A stretch of DNA of 45,125 nt from assembly GCF_000772945.1 (NCBI RefSeq), contig NZ_JPVN01000026.1:1-45125 (forward strand), given 5' to 3'. This document shows positions 25,744 to 36,137 of this stretch, one piece after another. The first letter of the stretch is position 1. Each line of letters starts with the position of its first letter. The position numbers were made by a program, and so were the translations under genes. The notes beneath the pieces were generated by a model that worked only from the letters and a program-made list of their open reading frames with translations, was not told where the DNA came from and searched no databases. Source of the DNA: Ureibacillus manganicus DSM 26584 (lineage in GTDB: Bacteria > Bacillota > Bacilli > Bacillales_A > Planococcaceae).

Positions 25744-26951
25744 TGAAAGTATTACAAATAAACTCAGTTTGTGGAGTTGGTAGTACTGGGAGAATTGTAA
25801 CGGATATTCACAATTTACTACTTGAACAAGGACACGATAGTATTATTGCTTACGGAAGGGGTTTACCTAAAAATTCTAATGGGGCTATCCGAATTGGTAC
25901 AAATTTGGATAATTATTCTCACCTTGCTTTAACTAGGATATTTGATAAACATGGATTTGGATCAAATAAAGCAACTAGGGAATTTATTAATAAAATTGAA
26001 GATATTAATCCTGATATAATTCATCTTCATAATATTCATGGATATTATTTAAATGTTGAATTGTTATTTAACTATCTAAAAAAAGTAGAAAAGCCAGTAG
26101 TATGGACCTTACATGACTGTTGGGCGTTTACTGGTCATTGTGCATATTTTGATTATATAGGGTGTGAAAAATGGCAAACTCTATGCAGTAATTGTCCGGA
26201 AAAGAGTACATACCCAGGAAGCTTATTGATAGATAATTCTAAAAATAACTTCATGAGAAAAAATGATATTTTTACGGGTGTAAAGGATTTAACGATTGTA
26301 ACACCATCAAGATGGTTGGCGAATTTAGTTAAAAAATCCTACTTAAACGAATATCCCGTAAAAGTAATTAATAATGGAATTGATTTACGTATTTTTAAAC
26401 CAACTGAAAGCAATTTTAGAGAGAGGTACGGACTGGAGAATAAATTTGTTATATTAGGAGTTGCGAATATTTGGGATAGAAGAAAAGGATTAAAATACTT
26501 TATAGATCTTTCCGAAAGAATTAATACAAATGAAATTATCGTTTTAGTAGGCTTAACTGAAAAACAAAAAAGTCTACTACCTAAGAATATAGTAGGTATT
26601 ACTAAAACTAATAACGTCAATGAGTTGGTAGAAATTTACTCTACAGCAAATATTTTCATAAACCCAACTTTAGAAGATAATTTCCCAACTACAAATTTAG
26701 AAGCACTAGCTTGTGGAACACCAGTAGTAACTTTTGAAACTGGTGGAAGCATAGAAAGCGTGGATGATAGCTGTGGTTTTGTAGTGAAGAAAGGTGATAT
26801 TGATGATGTATTATCTAGTATTAGAAAATTAAGTATAGGTAATAGAATCTTAGATTATTCAAAAAATTCTATTTTACGAGCTGAAAAGCTTTATTATGAT
26901 AAAGATAGATATAATGAATATATTGATATTTATAATAAATTATACTACTAA
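25743..26951 (+). CDS. GT4 family glycosyltransferase
   Basis: 402 residues, GT-B fold. N-terminal domain begins VLQINSVCGVGSTGRIV, with a Cys-containing insert (CEKWQTLCSNCPEK, about 141-154) found in some relatives. Donor domain has GVANIWDRRKGL and the retaining-GT motif EDNFPTTNLEALACGTPVV. Donor and acceptor are unknown. The one-base overlap with capG (TAATG) suggests coupling. From here on the genes are the variable, repeat-unit-specific part and are noticeably more AT-rich than capA-D. Confidence 0.85.
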   Translation: MKVLQINSVCGVGSTGRIVTDIHNLLLEQGHDSIIAYGRGLPKNSNGAIRIGTNLDNYSHLALTRIFDKHGFGSNKATREFINKIEDINPDIIHLHNIHGYYLNVELLFNYLKKVEKPVVWTLHDCWAFTGHCAYFDYIGCEKWQTLCSNCPEKSTYPGSLLIDNSKNNFMRKNDIFTGVKDLTIVTPSRWLANLVKKSYLNEYPVKVINNGIDLRIFKPTESNFRERYGLENKFVILGVANIWDRRKGLKYFIDLSERINTNEIIVLVGLTEKQKSLLPKNIVGITKTNNVNELVEIYSTANIFINPTLEDNFPTTNLEALACGTPVVTFETGGSIESVDDSCGFVVKKGDIDDVLSSIRKLSIGNRILDYSKNSILRAEKLYYDKDRYNEYIDIYNKLYY

Positions 26952-26981
26952 CTGGTTTTCATCATAGGAGTTAAGTTAAAA

Positions 26982-28271
26982 ATGAAAATACAAACCTTCA
27001 CCATAATTAAGTTATCTATTATATCGATAATATTTACATATGTAAGTTTGATCCCAATAAGCTCTTACACAAATATTATAGATGCTTTAGTTGTATTAAT
27101 ATTATCTTTGTTACTAGTCTATAGAAGCAGAAATAATCTTGCATTTTTTTTAATGTTCATTTTTATTTGCTATGTAAATTATAGTATTGTTATAGGTGAA
27201 TATTTAATTATTGGAGATTTAAGTGTGCCGTTTTTTGAAGTAAAAACACAAGAAATCTATGGTATTACGATTAGGGTCATCTTACTTTTTATGTTTATTG
27301 TAAACTTGTTTTATGATGGTAAAAATAATGAGCTAGAAACTATAAAATTAAAACCCAAAGATAATTTCATTGCATTCTATGTCACTATTTTTATGTTATT
27401 AGTTTCTCTTGTAATAGGTGTAGATAGAGGTGATTATAATTACTACGAGGTTAGGATTTCACCCATATTTGAATACTCAAAAATACTTTTTCTTTTCGCA
27501 TATTACTTTTCAGGAAATTCTCGTACGAGAAAAATCATTTTTACTTTATTAATAGGACTATTTATTTTCCAAGATGTTTATTATGGTGGAAGGATAACAT
27601 CAGTACAATTAATAATATTATTTTTTATCACAATGTTGATAAGAAAATTAACAATAAAGAATATTATTACAATAACAATAATTGGAGTTTTTTTAAATAG
27701 TTTTGTAGCAGCATATAGAATAAATTATTCTTTTGCAAACGTTAACCTAATAGGATTATATAATAATTTAAAAGAAAGTTATTTTGTATTTGATACCGCA
27801 ACATTTGCTTACTATGCCTCAGCCACACATGTTGCAGCCACAGATGTGGCTAATATTAGTCAAAGAATTAATTCGTTCTTAGAGTTTTTTAAATCTATTT
27901 TTTTTCTTTCAGACTCAATAGAATCAGATGTAACAACGTTTGTTGCTACAGAATTCTTTTATAATATGGGAGGTGGTTTATTACCTACTCATTTTTATTT
28001 TTGGTTTGGTTGGTTAGGTGTAATATTAATATCCTTTATTGTAGTGATGTTACTTAATAAACTTAAATTTAATGGTAGTGATTATCAAAAAATATTGATA
28101 CTTTCTGTAGTATTTACAGTACCTAGATGGTATTTATACTCCCCAAATCAACTCATTAAAGGTGCAATATTTATAATTACATTAATATGGTTTCTGTTTT
28201 GGATTATTAGGCAAATTACATCAAAGCCACAGCTTACAAATGCTGAGCTAACCGATAACAAAAATCATTAA
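26982..28271 (+). CDS. Wzy-type repeat-unit polymerase
   Basis: 429 residues, hydrophobic, about 11-12 membrane segments, with a longer loop in the second half, as in O-antigen polymerases (Wzy). No single motif proves it; the topology, the AT-rich divergent sequence and the presence of a Wzx-type gene in the same operon support the call. It would join lipid-linked repeat units on the outer face of the membrane. Start ATG with ATAGGAG ahead. Confidence 0.72.
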   Translation: MKIQTFTIIKLSIISIIFTYVSLIPISSYTNIIDALVVLILSLLLVYRSRNNLAFFLMFIFICYVNYSIVIGEYLIIGDLSVPFFEVKTQEIYGITIRVILLFMFIVNLFYDGKNNELETIKLKPKDNFIAFYVTIFMLLVSLVIGVDRGDYNYYEVRISPIFEYSKILFLFAYYFSGNSRTRKIIFTLLIGLFIFQDVYYGGRITSVQLIILFFITMLIRKLTIKNIITITIIGVFLNSFVAAYRINYSFANVNLIGLYNNLKESYFVFDTATFAYYASATHVAATDVANISQRINSFLEFFKSIFFLSDSIESDVTTFVATEFFYNMGGGLLPTHFYFWFGWLGVILISFIVVMLLNKLKFNGSDYQKILILSVVFTVPRWYLYSPNQLIKGAIFIITLIWFLFWIIRQITSKPQLTNAELTDNKNH

Positions 28272-28300
28272 ATTAAACTAAATTTGCTAGTGAGGTTAAT

Positions 28301-29353
28301 ATGAAAATAAGTATAATAATTCCAATTTATAACTCTGAAAGGTTTCTAAAAAAATGCCTGGATAGTGTTATTAATCAATCCTATAAAAATTTGGAAATTA
28401 TTCTAATTAATGATGGTTCAATTGATAAAAGTGGAGATATTTGTAATCAATATGCATTAAAAGACAATAGAATTAAGTTAATTAACAAAAAAAGAAATGA
28501 AGGCGTCTCCGAAGCAAGAAATACAGGTATAGATTTAGCGACTGGTGATTACTTTTATTTGTTAGACTCGGATGATTATATCCCTATTGATTCAATTCAA
28601 ATATTTCACCAACGAGCAAAAGAAACACAAGCAGATATTATTATTGGTAAATTAAATTATGTTGATGAGAATGGTTTTATTTCTTCGATAATTTCATTTG
28701 ATAACTTAAAGATTGAACCAGAAGAATTGATGAAAACTAAGCAGAAGTTTAGAGTGTTTTTTGGAAAAAGTTTTGGTGCAAGTGCAGGTAATAAATTTTA
28801 TAGACTAGATTTTGTAAAATCGAAAGGAATAAAGTTTGAAAGTGAAATTTACTATGGGGAAGATTTACTATTTAATATTAAGTTATATTTAAATTATCCT
28901 ACGGTAGAGTTAATAAATGAAACCACTTATTATTATTTTCAAAATCTTAATTCTGTAACTAGTAACCCCAAAAAAGATTTAGTAATTAATTATATTAAAC
29001 TAGTAACCAGTTTATATAAATATGCAAAATCTATAAACAAGCTTGAGGAAAATTATGATTTAATTTCTTTTAATTCTTTCACTGCAATTGATAATTGTTG
29101 TCTTAATTGTTTTCACCATTCGAATAAAAAATTTAGCGAAATGAAAAGAGAAATATCTTTATTTAAAAAGTCTAAAATAATAAATACAGGCTTAAAAAAA
29201 TTAGCAGTAGGAAAATATTTTACAGAAATTCCACGAAAAGATTGGAAATACTTTTCATTATTATTTGCTATTTTATATAATCTTAATCTATTAGGATTAG
29301 CTACATTTTTGCAAATTTGTAGATTTAAATTTTTAAATTCTAGAAAGAATTAA
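28301..29353 (+). CDS. GT2 family glycosyltransferase
   Basis: 350 residues. GT-A fold at the N-terminus: IIIPIYNSERFLKKCLDSV, NDGSIDKS and the metal-binding LLDSDDY. The C-terminal third is Lys/Phe/Tyr-rich. Inverting transferase that adds one sugar of the repeat unit; sugar unknown. It is related to the next gene, and the two may have arisen by duplication or joint acquisition. Confidence 0.85.
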   Translation: MKISIIIPIYNSERFLKKCLDSVINQSYKNLEIILINDGSIDKSGDICNQYALKDNRIKLINKKRNEGVSEARNTGIDLATGDYFYLLDSDDYIPIDSIQIFHQRAKETQADIIIGKLNYVDENGFISSIISFDNLKIEPEELMKTKQKFRVFFGKSFGASAGNKFYRLDFVKSKGIKFESEIYYGEDLLFNIKLYLNYPTVELINETTYYYFQNLNSVTSNPKKDLVINYIKLVTSLYKYAKSINKLEENYDLISFNSFTAIDNCCLNCFHHSNKKFSEMKREISLFKKSKIINTGLKKLAVGKYFTEIPRKDWKYFSLLFAILYNLNLLGLATFLQICRFKFLNSRKN

Positions 29354-29421
29354 AGCAATATGAATGATTAATTTTTTATTTTGGTTATTATAAAATATAA
29401 AAAATTGGGAGATGATGGAAA

Positions 29422-30474
29422 TTGCCGAAAATTAGTATAATCATTCCCGTTTATAATTCAGAGTTGTATATAAGAAAATGTGTTGACTCAATATTAAGTC
29501 AAACTTTTAAGGATTTTGAAGCCATTTTTATTAATGATGGATCAATTGATTCAACATCTTGTATTTTAGATAAGTATAAACAAATTGATAATAGAGTAAG
29601 AGTTTTACATCAAGAAAATAAGGGACCAAGTGCTGCGAGAAATTTAGGTGTGAATTCTGCTACTGGTGATTTTTTACTTTTTATAGACAGTGATGATTGG
29701 ATTGAATCTTATATGTTAGATGAAATGTACAAAGTGATGATGGAAAAGAATCCGGATCTTGTTTTCTGTGGAATATCTAATGATTACATTGATACAGGAA
29801 TAACCATTCTGACATCTTATAACTTACCTTCGGGTGTCTTATTAGATAATAGCTATATAAAGAATGTTGTTTATCCCAATTTATTGAAAAATGGTCTTTA
29901 TAGTAGTCCATGTAATAAATTGCTTAAACGTCATGTGGTTGAAAAAGTAGGGTTAATGGACGAAAAGTTAGACTATGGAGAAGATTGGAAATATATGTTA
30001 GATCTATTTGATACTATAGATTCAATGCTTTATATTGATAAAAACTTATATCATTATAATCATAGAGATAATGATAGTCTAACAAAAAAATTTAGAGCTA
30101 ATTCTTTCGATATGATTGCATTATGGATGTATGAAATGTCGAAAAAATATGCTGAAAAGTGGGGAGTTTCACTAGAGGGTTCATCTGAAAGATTGTGCTT
30201 ACAGACTATTAATTGCATAATAATGGAGTTTTCAACAGAAAACAAATTGTCAAATTCAGAAAAAATGGGAAATATAGTACGTTATATAAATCACCCGTTT
30301 CTACTGGAAGCATTAAAAAATATCGATAAAAATCAATTCCGACTAAATCATAAATTTTTTATATTTCTAATAACAAAAAAATGTAAGAGACTACTTTTTA
30401 TTTATGGTTTTATCTATTTGCAAATGAAGACTCTAGTTAAAATAATTAAATCTCATAAAAGAAATTATACATGA
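29422..30474 (+). CDS. GT2 family glycosyltransferase
   Basis: 350 residues, same architecture as the preceding transferase: IIIPVYNSELYIRKC, NDGSIDST, LFIDSDDW. It also has GEDWKYMLDLF typical of CpsJ/WbbD-like GT2 enzymes. The start is TTG at 29422 after GGGAGATGATGG; the ATG at 29415 is in another frame and runs into a stop after six codons. Donor unknown. Confidence 0.84.
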   Translation: MPKISIIIPVYNSELYIRKCVDSILSQTFKDFEAIFINDGSIDSTSCILDKYKQIDNRVRVLHQENKGPSAARNLGVNSATGDFLLFIDSDDWIESYMLDEMYKVMMEKNPDLVFCGISNDYIDTGITILTSYNLPSGVLLDNSYIKNVVYPNLLKNGLYSSPCNKLLKRHVVEKVGLMDEKLDYGEDWKYMLDLFDTIDSMLYIDKNLYHYNHRDNDSLTKKFRANSFDMIALWMYEMSKKYAEKWGVSLEGSSERLCLQTINCIIMEFSTENKLSNSEKMGNIVRYINHPFLLEALKNIDKNQFRLNHKFFIFLITKKCKRLLFIYGFIYLQMKTLVKIIKSHKRNYT

Positions 30475-30910
30475 ATAGAATTTTGAAGTGTTCCTATTTA
30501 TTACTAAATAAATACCATTGATAGTTATTTATCAATTAGAAATTCTTATTTTAGGTGCTCTTTTTCTTACTCAGAAGTTTAGGATAAGTACACTGAACTG
30601 CATTTTCAAAAGAATTAGTAGTAAAGTGGTATCTGTTCCATTTTCTGGGTTTATCAAAGTTCTTTTTAAATGGTACCTAAAATGTATAAAAACTGTAACA
30701 CAGTAACATTTTATCAATCTCTAATTATTTTATATGTAATTATTAATAGATATATTTAACATTTTAGCCCTAACCTTGCCTTAAGAATATGAAAGTTTGG
30801 ATTGACTTATGACTGTTGATTAAGTAGGTTAAATATATTTTTTCCTATTATTTTTTTCAGATGAAATTTGATTTAATAAATAATGATTATATAGTTAGGG
30901 GAATTTAAAA
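30475..30910. other. AT-rich gap inside the polysaccharide operon
   Basis: 436 nt without a supported gene. A 62-codon frame at 30518-30706 has no ribosome site. Stretches of open frame exist on both strands near 30560-30710, which could be a decayed gene, but I recognise nothing. The end holds AGGGGA, the ribosome site of the next gene. Confidence 0.5.
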
Positions 30911-32050
30911 TTGAAAAACGTTGCAATAATAACTCTAAATGGCTATTTTAATTATGGAAATAGATTACAAAATTACGCTTTGCAAGAAGTTATAAAGAAA
31001 CTTGATTATGATGTAGAAACAATACTTCATCATGAATTACATTTAAGCTCTAACGAAAATAAAATGACTAGAATTGTAAAACGAATTGTTAGAAATATTA
31101 ATCCAACAAATTTTAAAAAGATGATTTCGATTAAATTAACAGCATCAAAAAGAAAGAATGCCAATAATAATCGTATCATGGCGTTCAAGCAATTCACAGA
31201 AAAGTATATAAATGAAACTTCATATTCCATAACTAGTGATACTAGCCTTGATTTTTTAGATAGTCAGTATGATTTTTTTGTAGTTGGTAGTGATCAAATT
31301 TGGAATCCTTTTTATCATCAGCATGAAAAAATAGTACCTGCGATTGAATATTTAACATTTGCGCCAAAAGAAAAACGTCTATCATATGCAGCTAGTTTTG
31401 GAATTAATGAGATTCCTGAAAACTATATAGATAGAGTGAAGAATGGATTAAGTGGAATGAAAAGTATTTTAGTTAGAGAACAGGCTGGTGTAGAGATTGT
31501 AAAAAAATTAACTGGAAAAGATGCACAATTGGTTTTAGACCCAACAATGCTATTAACAAAAGAAAAATGGCTTTCAATAGCTGAAGAAAATAAAAATAAG
31601 CCCAAAAAGAAGTTTTTACTGACATATTTTTTAGGAGAAATGTCACCTGAAACGGTCAATTTTATAGAAAAGATTTCTATTGAAAATAATTTAGAGATTA
31701 TTCAACTAGAAAATTATAAATATACAGAGCTTTATAATGCGAGTCCTAGTCATTTTGTAGATTTTATTAACTCTGCATCTATATTCCTTACAGATTCATT
31801 TCATGGTGTTGTATTTTCAATCCTTTTAGAAACACCTTTTATTGTTTTTAAAAGACACGAAAATGGACCTTCAATGTATTCGAGAATAGAAACACTTCTG
31901 CAAACCTTTAAATTGGAAAATAGACAAATTAATTATTTGATAAAAAAACCAACAGAATGGATGTATTTGGATTTTAGTGAAACTAGAGAAGTTTTATTAG
32001 AAGAAAGAGAAAAATCTTTGTCAATATTCAAGAATTCTTTCTTTTATTAA
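30911..32050 (+). CDS. Polysaccharide pyruvyltransferase family protein
   Basis: 379 residues, GT-B-like PS_pyruv_trans fold. Family marks: NYGNRLQNYALQ near the start, VGSDQIWNP, RLSYAASFG, SILVREQAG, LDPTML and LTDSFHGVVFSIL. Such enzymes (CsaB, EpsO types) add ketal-linked pyruvate from phosphoenolpyruvate to a sugar. Not all members are proven pyruvyltransferases. TTG start at 30911 after AGGGGA. Its product may carry the charge that SLH domains recognise. Confidence 0.85.
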   Translation: MKNVAIITLNGYFNYGNRLQNYALQEVIKKLDYDVETILHHELHLSSNENKMTRIVKRIVRNINPTNFKKMISIKLTASKRKNANNNRIMAFKQFTEKYINETSYSITSDTSLDFLDSQYDFFVVGSDQIWNPFYHQHEKIVPAIEYLTFAPKEKRLSYAASFGINEIPENYIDRVKNGLSGMKSILVREQAGVEIVKKLTGKDAQLVLDPTMLLTKEKWLSIAEENKNKPKKKFLLTYFLGEMSPETVNFIEKISIENNLEIIQLENYKYTELYNASPSHFVDFINSASIFLTDSFHGVVFSILLETPFIVFKRHENGPSMYSRIETLLQTFKLENRQINYLIKKPTEWMYLDFSETREVLLEEREKSLSIFKNSFFY

Positions 32051-32509
32051 ATAGATAATATTAATTACTCCAGTTAATCAATAGTAAATATAGAAATATT
32101 GGCACACTTATAAATGAAATAAATAGATTTAAGATGAAAAATAAGTGAAAGAATTTTTTATCATTATATATTTTTTCCATTTATACTCAAGTAAAATTGA
32201 AGAATCTATTAAATAAGGATTTAATTTTTTATGGAATGATTAATATAAGCTAAAAGCTATGTTCTAAATTTGACAATAGAAAATACTTGTTCTATTCATC
32301 TTTTGGGGTGTTTAAACAATGTATAATATAGTTCAGATATAAATTAACAATATATTCTTTGGTTCATAAAAAAATGGAATTTTTTTGAAATTTAGATTAC
32401 ATAGTATAGTTGGGGATATGTGGATATTAATTTTTAATAATACTAAATTTACTTTCTAATAGATTGTCAATCTTAAATCTATCATAGCTTTTTTTGGGAG
32501 ATTATTTAA
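32051..32509. other. AT-rich gap upstream of the flippase gene
   Basis: 459 nt without a supported gene, very AT-rich, stops in all frames. It may hold an internal promoter, but the base composition makes matches meaningless. GGGAG before 32510 is the ribosome site of wzx. Confidence 0.5.
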
Positions 32510-34054
32510 ATGAGAATTAAGAATTCATTATTGAATTACTCAACTGGAATTGCAATTCAATTAATTACGTTAATATTAAGTTTTGTATCAAGAACAATAT
32601 TTATTAATACCTTAGGAGTCTCTTATTTAGGTGTTAATGGTTTAATGATTAATGTAATGTCAATGCTCTCTATTGCAGAGCTAGGGATTGGAACTGCCAT
32701 AACTTTTAGTTTATATAAACCATTGGCAACAAAAGATACTTATAAAATTTCATTATTAATGAATTTCTATAAAAAGGCTTATACAATTATAGGTATTGCA
32801 ATTTTTCTAGCAGGTATGATTCTTTTAATATTTATTGATATTATCGTAAAAGATCCTGGAGATATTGGGGATTTATGGTTTATTATGTTTTTATATGTTA
32901 TTCAAACTAGCTTTCCCTATTTTATAAATTATAAAGTCACCTTATTAAAAGCCGATCAAAAAGAGTATCAACTCGGAGTAATCAATTTATTTTTCACAAT
33001 TTTAACATCAGTGTCTCAAATATTGGTATTAATAATAACTCATAATTTTATTTTATATTTAATCTCTAATATCATCATTTTATTTATTCAAACAGTTTAT
33101 ATAAATTTCATAGTAACTCGTATGTACCCGATCTTGAACGTCAGAGTAACTGAAAAGCTACCAATAGATGAGCTAAAGAAAATAAATAAAAATATAAAAG
33201 CAATGGTTTTACATAAAATAGGTAGCTTTAGTATTCATAGTACGGATAATATTCTTATTTCGGCTTTTATTAGTGTAAAAGTTGTTGGGTTTTATTCAAA
33301 TTATACTATGATCATAAATGCAATTAATTCATTTATCACACTTTTTTTTAATAGTATTGCTGCAAGTATGGGTAATTTAATAGCTACCGAATCTAACCAT
33401 AGGAAATTAGAAGTTTTTAAAGTTACAAATTTTATAGCTTTTTGGATTTATAGCTTTGCATCAATATCATTTTTAAATTTATTAAATCCTACAATAGAAT
33501 TATGGTTAGGGAAAGAGTATTTGTTATCGATAGAAATTATTTTGTTAGTTCTAATCAATTTCTATTTAACAGGAATGAGAATGTCTATTGAAACTGTAAA
33601 ATCAGCGGCTGGTCTATATGATGTAGATAAGTTTTCACCCTTAATCCAATCAGCTGTCAATTTAGTCTTTTCAATCATTTTAGTTCAAGAAGTGGGTCTT
33701 ATAGGTGTTTTTATTGGAACAATCATTTCAAGTCTAGTATTGCCTACTTGGCAAAAACCATATCTCGTATACAAATATGTATTTAAAACTAGTTCAATAC
33801 TATATTTTAAATCCTATCTGAAATACTTAGTAATATTAACAATCATCGGAAATTTAACATTTTGGTTATTAGAGTCGTATTTTGCAGATTTTACAATAGA
33901 GAACTATATTATTAGATTAGTTGTTTGTGCAATTATTCCAAATGCACTAATAATGTTATTTTTTTATAGAACTGAAGAGTTTAGAGGATTAATTGGTATT
34001 TTACAATCAATTTTTATGAAGGGAGGTAGTAAAAATAATGGAGACAAAAGTTAG
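32510..34054 (+). CDS. Wzx-type lipid-linked oligosaccharide flippase
   Basis: 514 residues, about 12-14 membrane segments across the whole length, MATE/MOP superfamily. The N-terminus (LLNYSTGIAIQLITLIL, then SRTIFINTLGVSYLGVNGL) is typical of Gram-positive polysaccharide flippases. It moves the undecaprenyl-linked repeat unit across the membrane for Wzy. Its end overlaps the next transferase gene by 17 bases. Confidence 0.9.
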   Translation: MRIKNSLLNYSTGIAIQLITLILSFVSRTIFINTLGVSYLGVNGLMINVMSMLSIAELGIGTAITFSLYKPLATKDTYKISLLMNFYKKAYTIIGIAIFLAGMILLIFIDIIVKDPGDIGDLWFIMFLYVIQTSFPYFINYKVTLLKADQKEYQLGVINLFFTILTSVSQILVLIITHNFILYLISNIIILFIQTVYINFIVTRMYPILNVRVTEKLPIDELKKINKNIKAMVLHKIGSFSIHSTDNILISAFISVKVVGFYSNYTMIINAINSFITLFFNSIAASMGNLIATESNHRKLEVFKVTNFIAFWIYSFASISFLNLLNPTIELWLGKEYLLSIEIILLVLINFYLTGMRMSIETVKSAAGLYDVDKFSPLIQSAVNLVFSIILVQEVGLIGVFIGTIISSLVLPTWQKPYLVYKYVFKTSSILYFKSYLKYLVILTIIGNLTFWLLESYFADFTIENYIIRLVVCAIIPNALIMLFFYRTEEFRGLIGILQSIFMKGGSKNNGDKS

Positions 34055-35033
34055 CATCATCACACCATGTTATAATGGTGAAAAATATGTAAGTAGATAT
34101 CTTGATTCAGTCATTAATCAAACCTATACAAATTTAGAATTTATTTTTGTAAATGATGGATCAATTGATAAAACAGAAGATATTGTTCTGTCCTATAAAC
34201 CAAAGTTTGAAGAAAAGGGAATAGATTTTATTTATATCTATCAGGAAAATGCAGGGCAAGCAGCTGCTTTGAATCAAGGGTTGAAAAGGTTCACTGGTGA
34301 ATATATAACTTGGCCAGATTCAGATGACTTTTTATCTATTGATAGTATTGAAAAAAAAGTGACATATCTAGAAAATAACAAAAAATACGGTATTGTAAGA
34401 AGTGATGCCTTTAAGGTGAGTGAACATGACTTATCAAAGGTTGTGGGTTATTTTGCAAAAGATAATCCGAATAAATATAAAGAAGAATTGTTTTATGATT
34501 ATTTAATTGAAGATAAAGTTTGGTTTGCTCCTGGTTGTTTTATGATAAGAAAAAGTGCATTCTTGGAAGTGAATCCAAAGAGAACAATATACCCGACTAG
34601 GGCTGGACAAAATTGGCAGATTTTATTACCGATAATGTTCAAGTATAAATGTGGATTTATTGATGAACCACTTTATACCTATGTTATCAGAGATGATAGT
34701 CATTCGCACAGCATAAAGAAGTTAAGAGACCAATTGAAACGTTGTAATGATCATGAAGATATTTTAATTAATACAATTAATACAATTCAAATGGATAAAA
34801 TTGAGAAACAAAAATATAAAAATATAATCGCAGAAAAATATACAAGAAATAGATTTTATTTAGCAATTCAATTAGAAGATCAATTAATAATTAAAACAGA
34901 ATATAAAATTTTATCACATAAATATGCTATTAGTAATTTGGACAAAGTTACGTATTTTTTGGCAAAGTTTAAACTGTATAATAGATTTAATAAGATTAGA
35001 AAGAGCTTATTAAAGAACAAGAAAAAAACATAA
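34038..35033 (+). CDS. GT2 family glycosyltransferase
   Basis: 331 residues. IITPCYNGEKYVSRYLDSV, NDGSIDKT, ENAGQAAALNQGL and TWPDSDDF mark the GT-A donor site. It is of the longer-insert type with an APGCFMIRK motif mid-protein. AGGGAGG lies within the end of wzx, so translation is probably coupled. Sugar unknown. Confidence 0.86.
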   Translation: METKVSIITPCYNGEKYVSRYLDSVINQTYTNLEFIFVNDGSIDKTEDIVLSYKPKFEEKGIDFIYIYQENAGQAAALNQGLKRFTGEYITWPDSDDFLSIDSIEKKVTYLENNKKYGIVRSDAFKVSEHDLSKVVGYFAKDNPNKYKEELFYDYLIEDKVWFAPGCFMIRKSAFLEVNPKRTIYPTRAGQNWQILLPIMFKYKCGFIDEPLYTYVIRDDSHSHSIKKLRDQLKRCNDHEDILINTINTIQMDKIEKQKYKNIIAEKYTRNRFYLAIQLEDQLIIKTEYKILSHKYAISNLDKVTYFLAKFKLYNRFNKIRKSLLKNKKKT

Positions 35034-35088
35034 TATTAAATCTAGACGTATGCATTGCCAAATGAATATGAAATTGAAGGGTGAAATA

Positions 35089-36099
35089 ATGATAAATTTT
35101 ATAAAAAAAATTATCCCAAAACCAATAAAAAAGAAACTACTTAAACAATTACAAATTATAAATTTAGAAAAAAATTATAAACTTGATATGGAAAAATTTA
35201 AAAAATACTCTTTTGAATTTGGTTTTACAAAAGAGAAAAGACATCATGAAGCGGATTTGATATTTTTCTATCATAAAATTGAGAAGGGTTTATCACTACC
35301 AAATCCAAGAGTTGGATTTGGTGAGGAAAATGTAGAATACTTATTGTCTAAATTAGAGAATTATGTAGATAAATATCATTGGGATGATACTTCAATCATA
35401 ACTTTGAATACATTATATGCATATTATGATTTTAATAAAGATAATAATTTGATTTTAGATGACTTATTTAATCGTATTGAAAAATTAAGTAGGACATTAC
35501 CTAAAGAAAACACCTTGAGTACTGGTGGAATTATTGAACTAAAAAAAGAACAGATCGATAAAAGTGGTATAAACTTTAAAGATTTTGCTTACTCCAGATA
35601 TAGTATTCGTGATTTTGCTCCAGGTGATGTAAATTTAGAGTTAATAAAAGAATCAGTTCAAATTGCGCAAAAAACACCATCCGTATGCAATAGACAATCA
35701 TCAAAGGTTTATGTATATAGTGACGAAGTGATAAAAAAGGAAGTTTTGAAGTATCAAAATGGTAATGCTGGTTTTGGAGATAGAGCTAGTAAAATATTAA
35801 TTGTTACATGCGAATTAAAGGATTTCAGAGGAGTTATTGAAAGAAATCAGAGTTATATTGATGGTGGTATGTATTCCATGTCATTAATCTACGCATTGCA
35901 TTCATTAGGAGTAGGAACATGTGCATTAAATTTATCAGTCACAAATGAAACTGAACAAGCTCTTAAAAGGGTTGCAAGGATTGGTGAATCTGAAGTGTTA
36001 TTGATGATGATTGCTGTAGGAAATTTACCGGAAAGACTTAAGGTAGCTGCCTCACCAAGACGTGAAGCAGAAGAAGTGATGACGGTTATTTATAATTAA
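35089..36099 (+). CDS. Nitroreductase-family protein with a long N-terminal extension
   Basis: 336 residues. The C-terminal part (about 170-336) is an FMN-binding nitroreductase domain: YSIRDFAPGDV, TPSVCNRQSSKVYV, and a GVGTCALNLS segment. The first 165 residues are basic and helical and belong to no family I know. ATG 35089 is chosen for AAGGGTGA; an upstream ATG at 35050 has no site. Nitroreductase-like genes occur in polysaccharide loci, often near pyruvyltransferase-family genes, but their reaction there is not known to me. Confidence 0.75.
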   Translation: MINFIKKIIPKPIKKKLLKQLQIINLEKNYKLDMEKFKKYSFEFGFTKEKRHHEADLIFFYHKIEKGLSLPNPRVGFGEENVEYLLSKLENYVDKYHWDDTSIITLNTLYAYYDFNKDNNLILDDLFNRIEKLSRTLPKENTLSTGGIIELKKEQIDKSGINFKDFAYSRYSIRDFAPGDVNLELIKESVQIAQKTPSVCNRQSSKVYVYSDEVIKKEVLKYQNGNAGFGDRASKILIVTCELKDFRGVIERNQSYIDGGMYSMSLIYALHSLGVGTCALNLSVTNETEQALKRVARIGESEVLLMMIAVGNLPERLKVAASPRREAEEVMTVIYN

Positions 36100-36137
36100 T
36101 AAAAAATCCAATTATATTAGCATTGGAGGGATAATAA

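Noticed and set aside
30518-30706. 62-codon hydrophobic plus-strand frame
   Set aside because: No ribosome site, AT-rich, start not supported; listed only as part of the gap.
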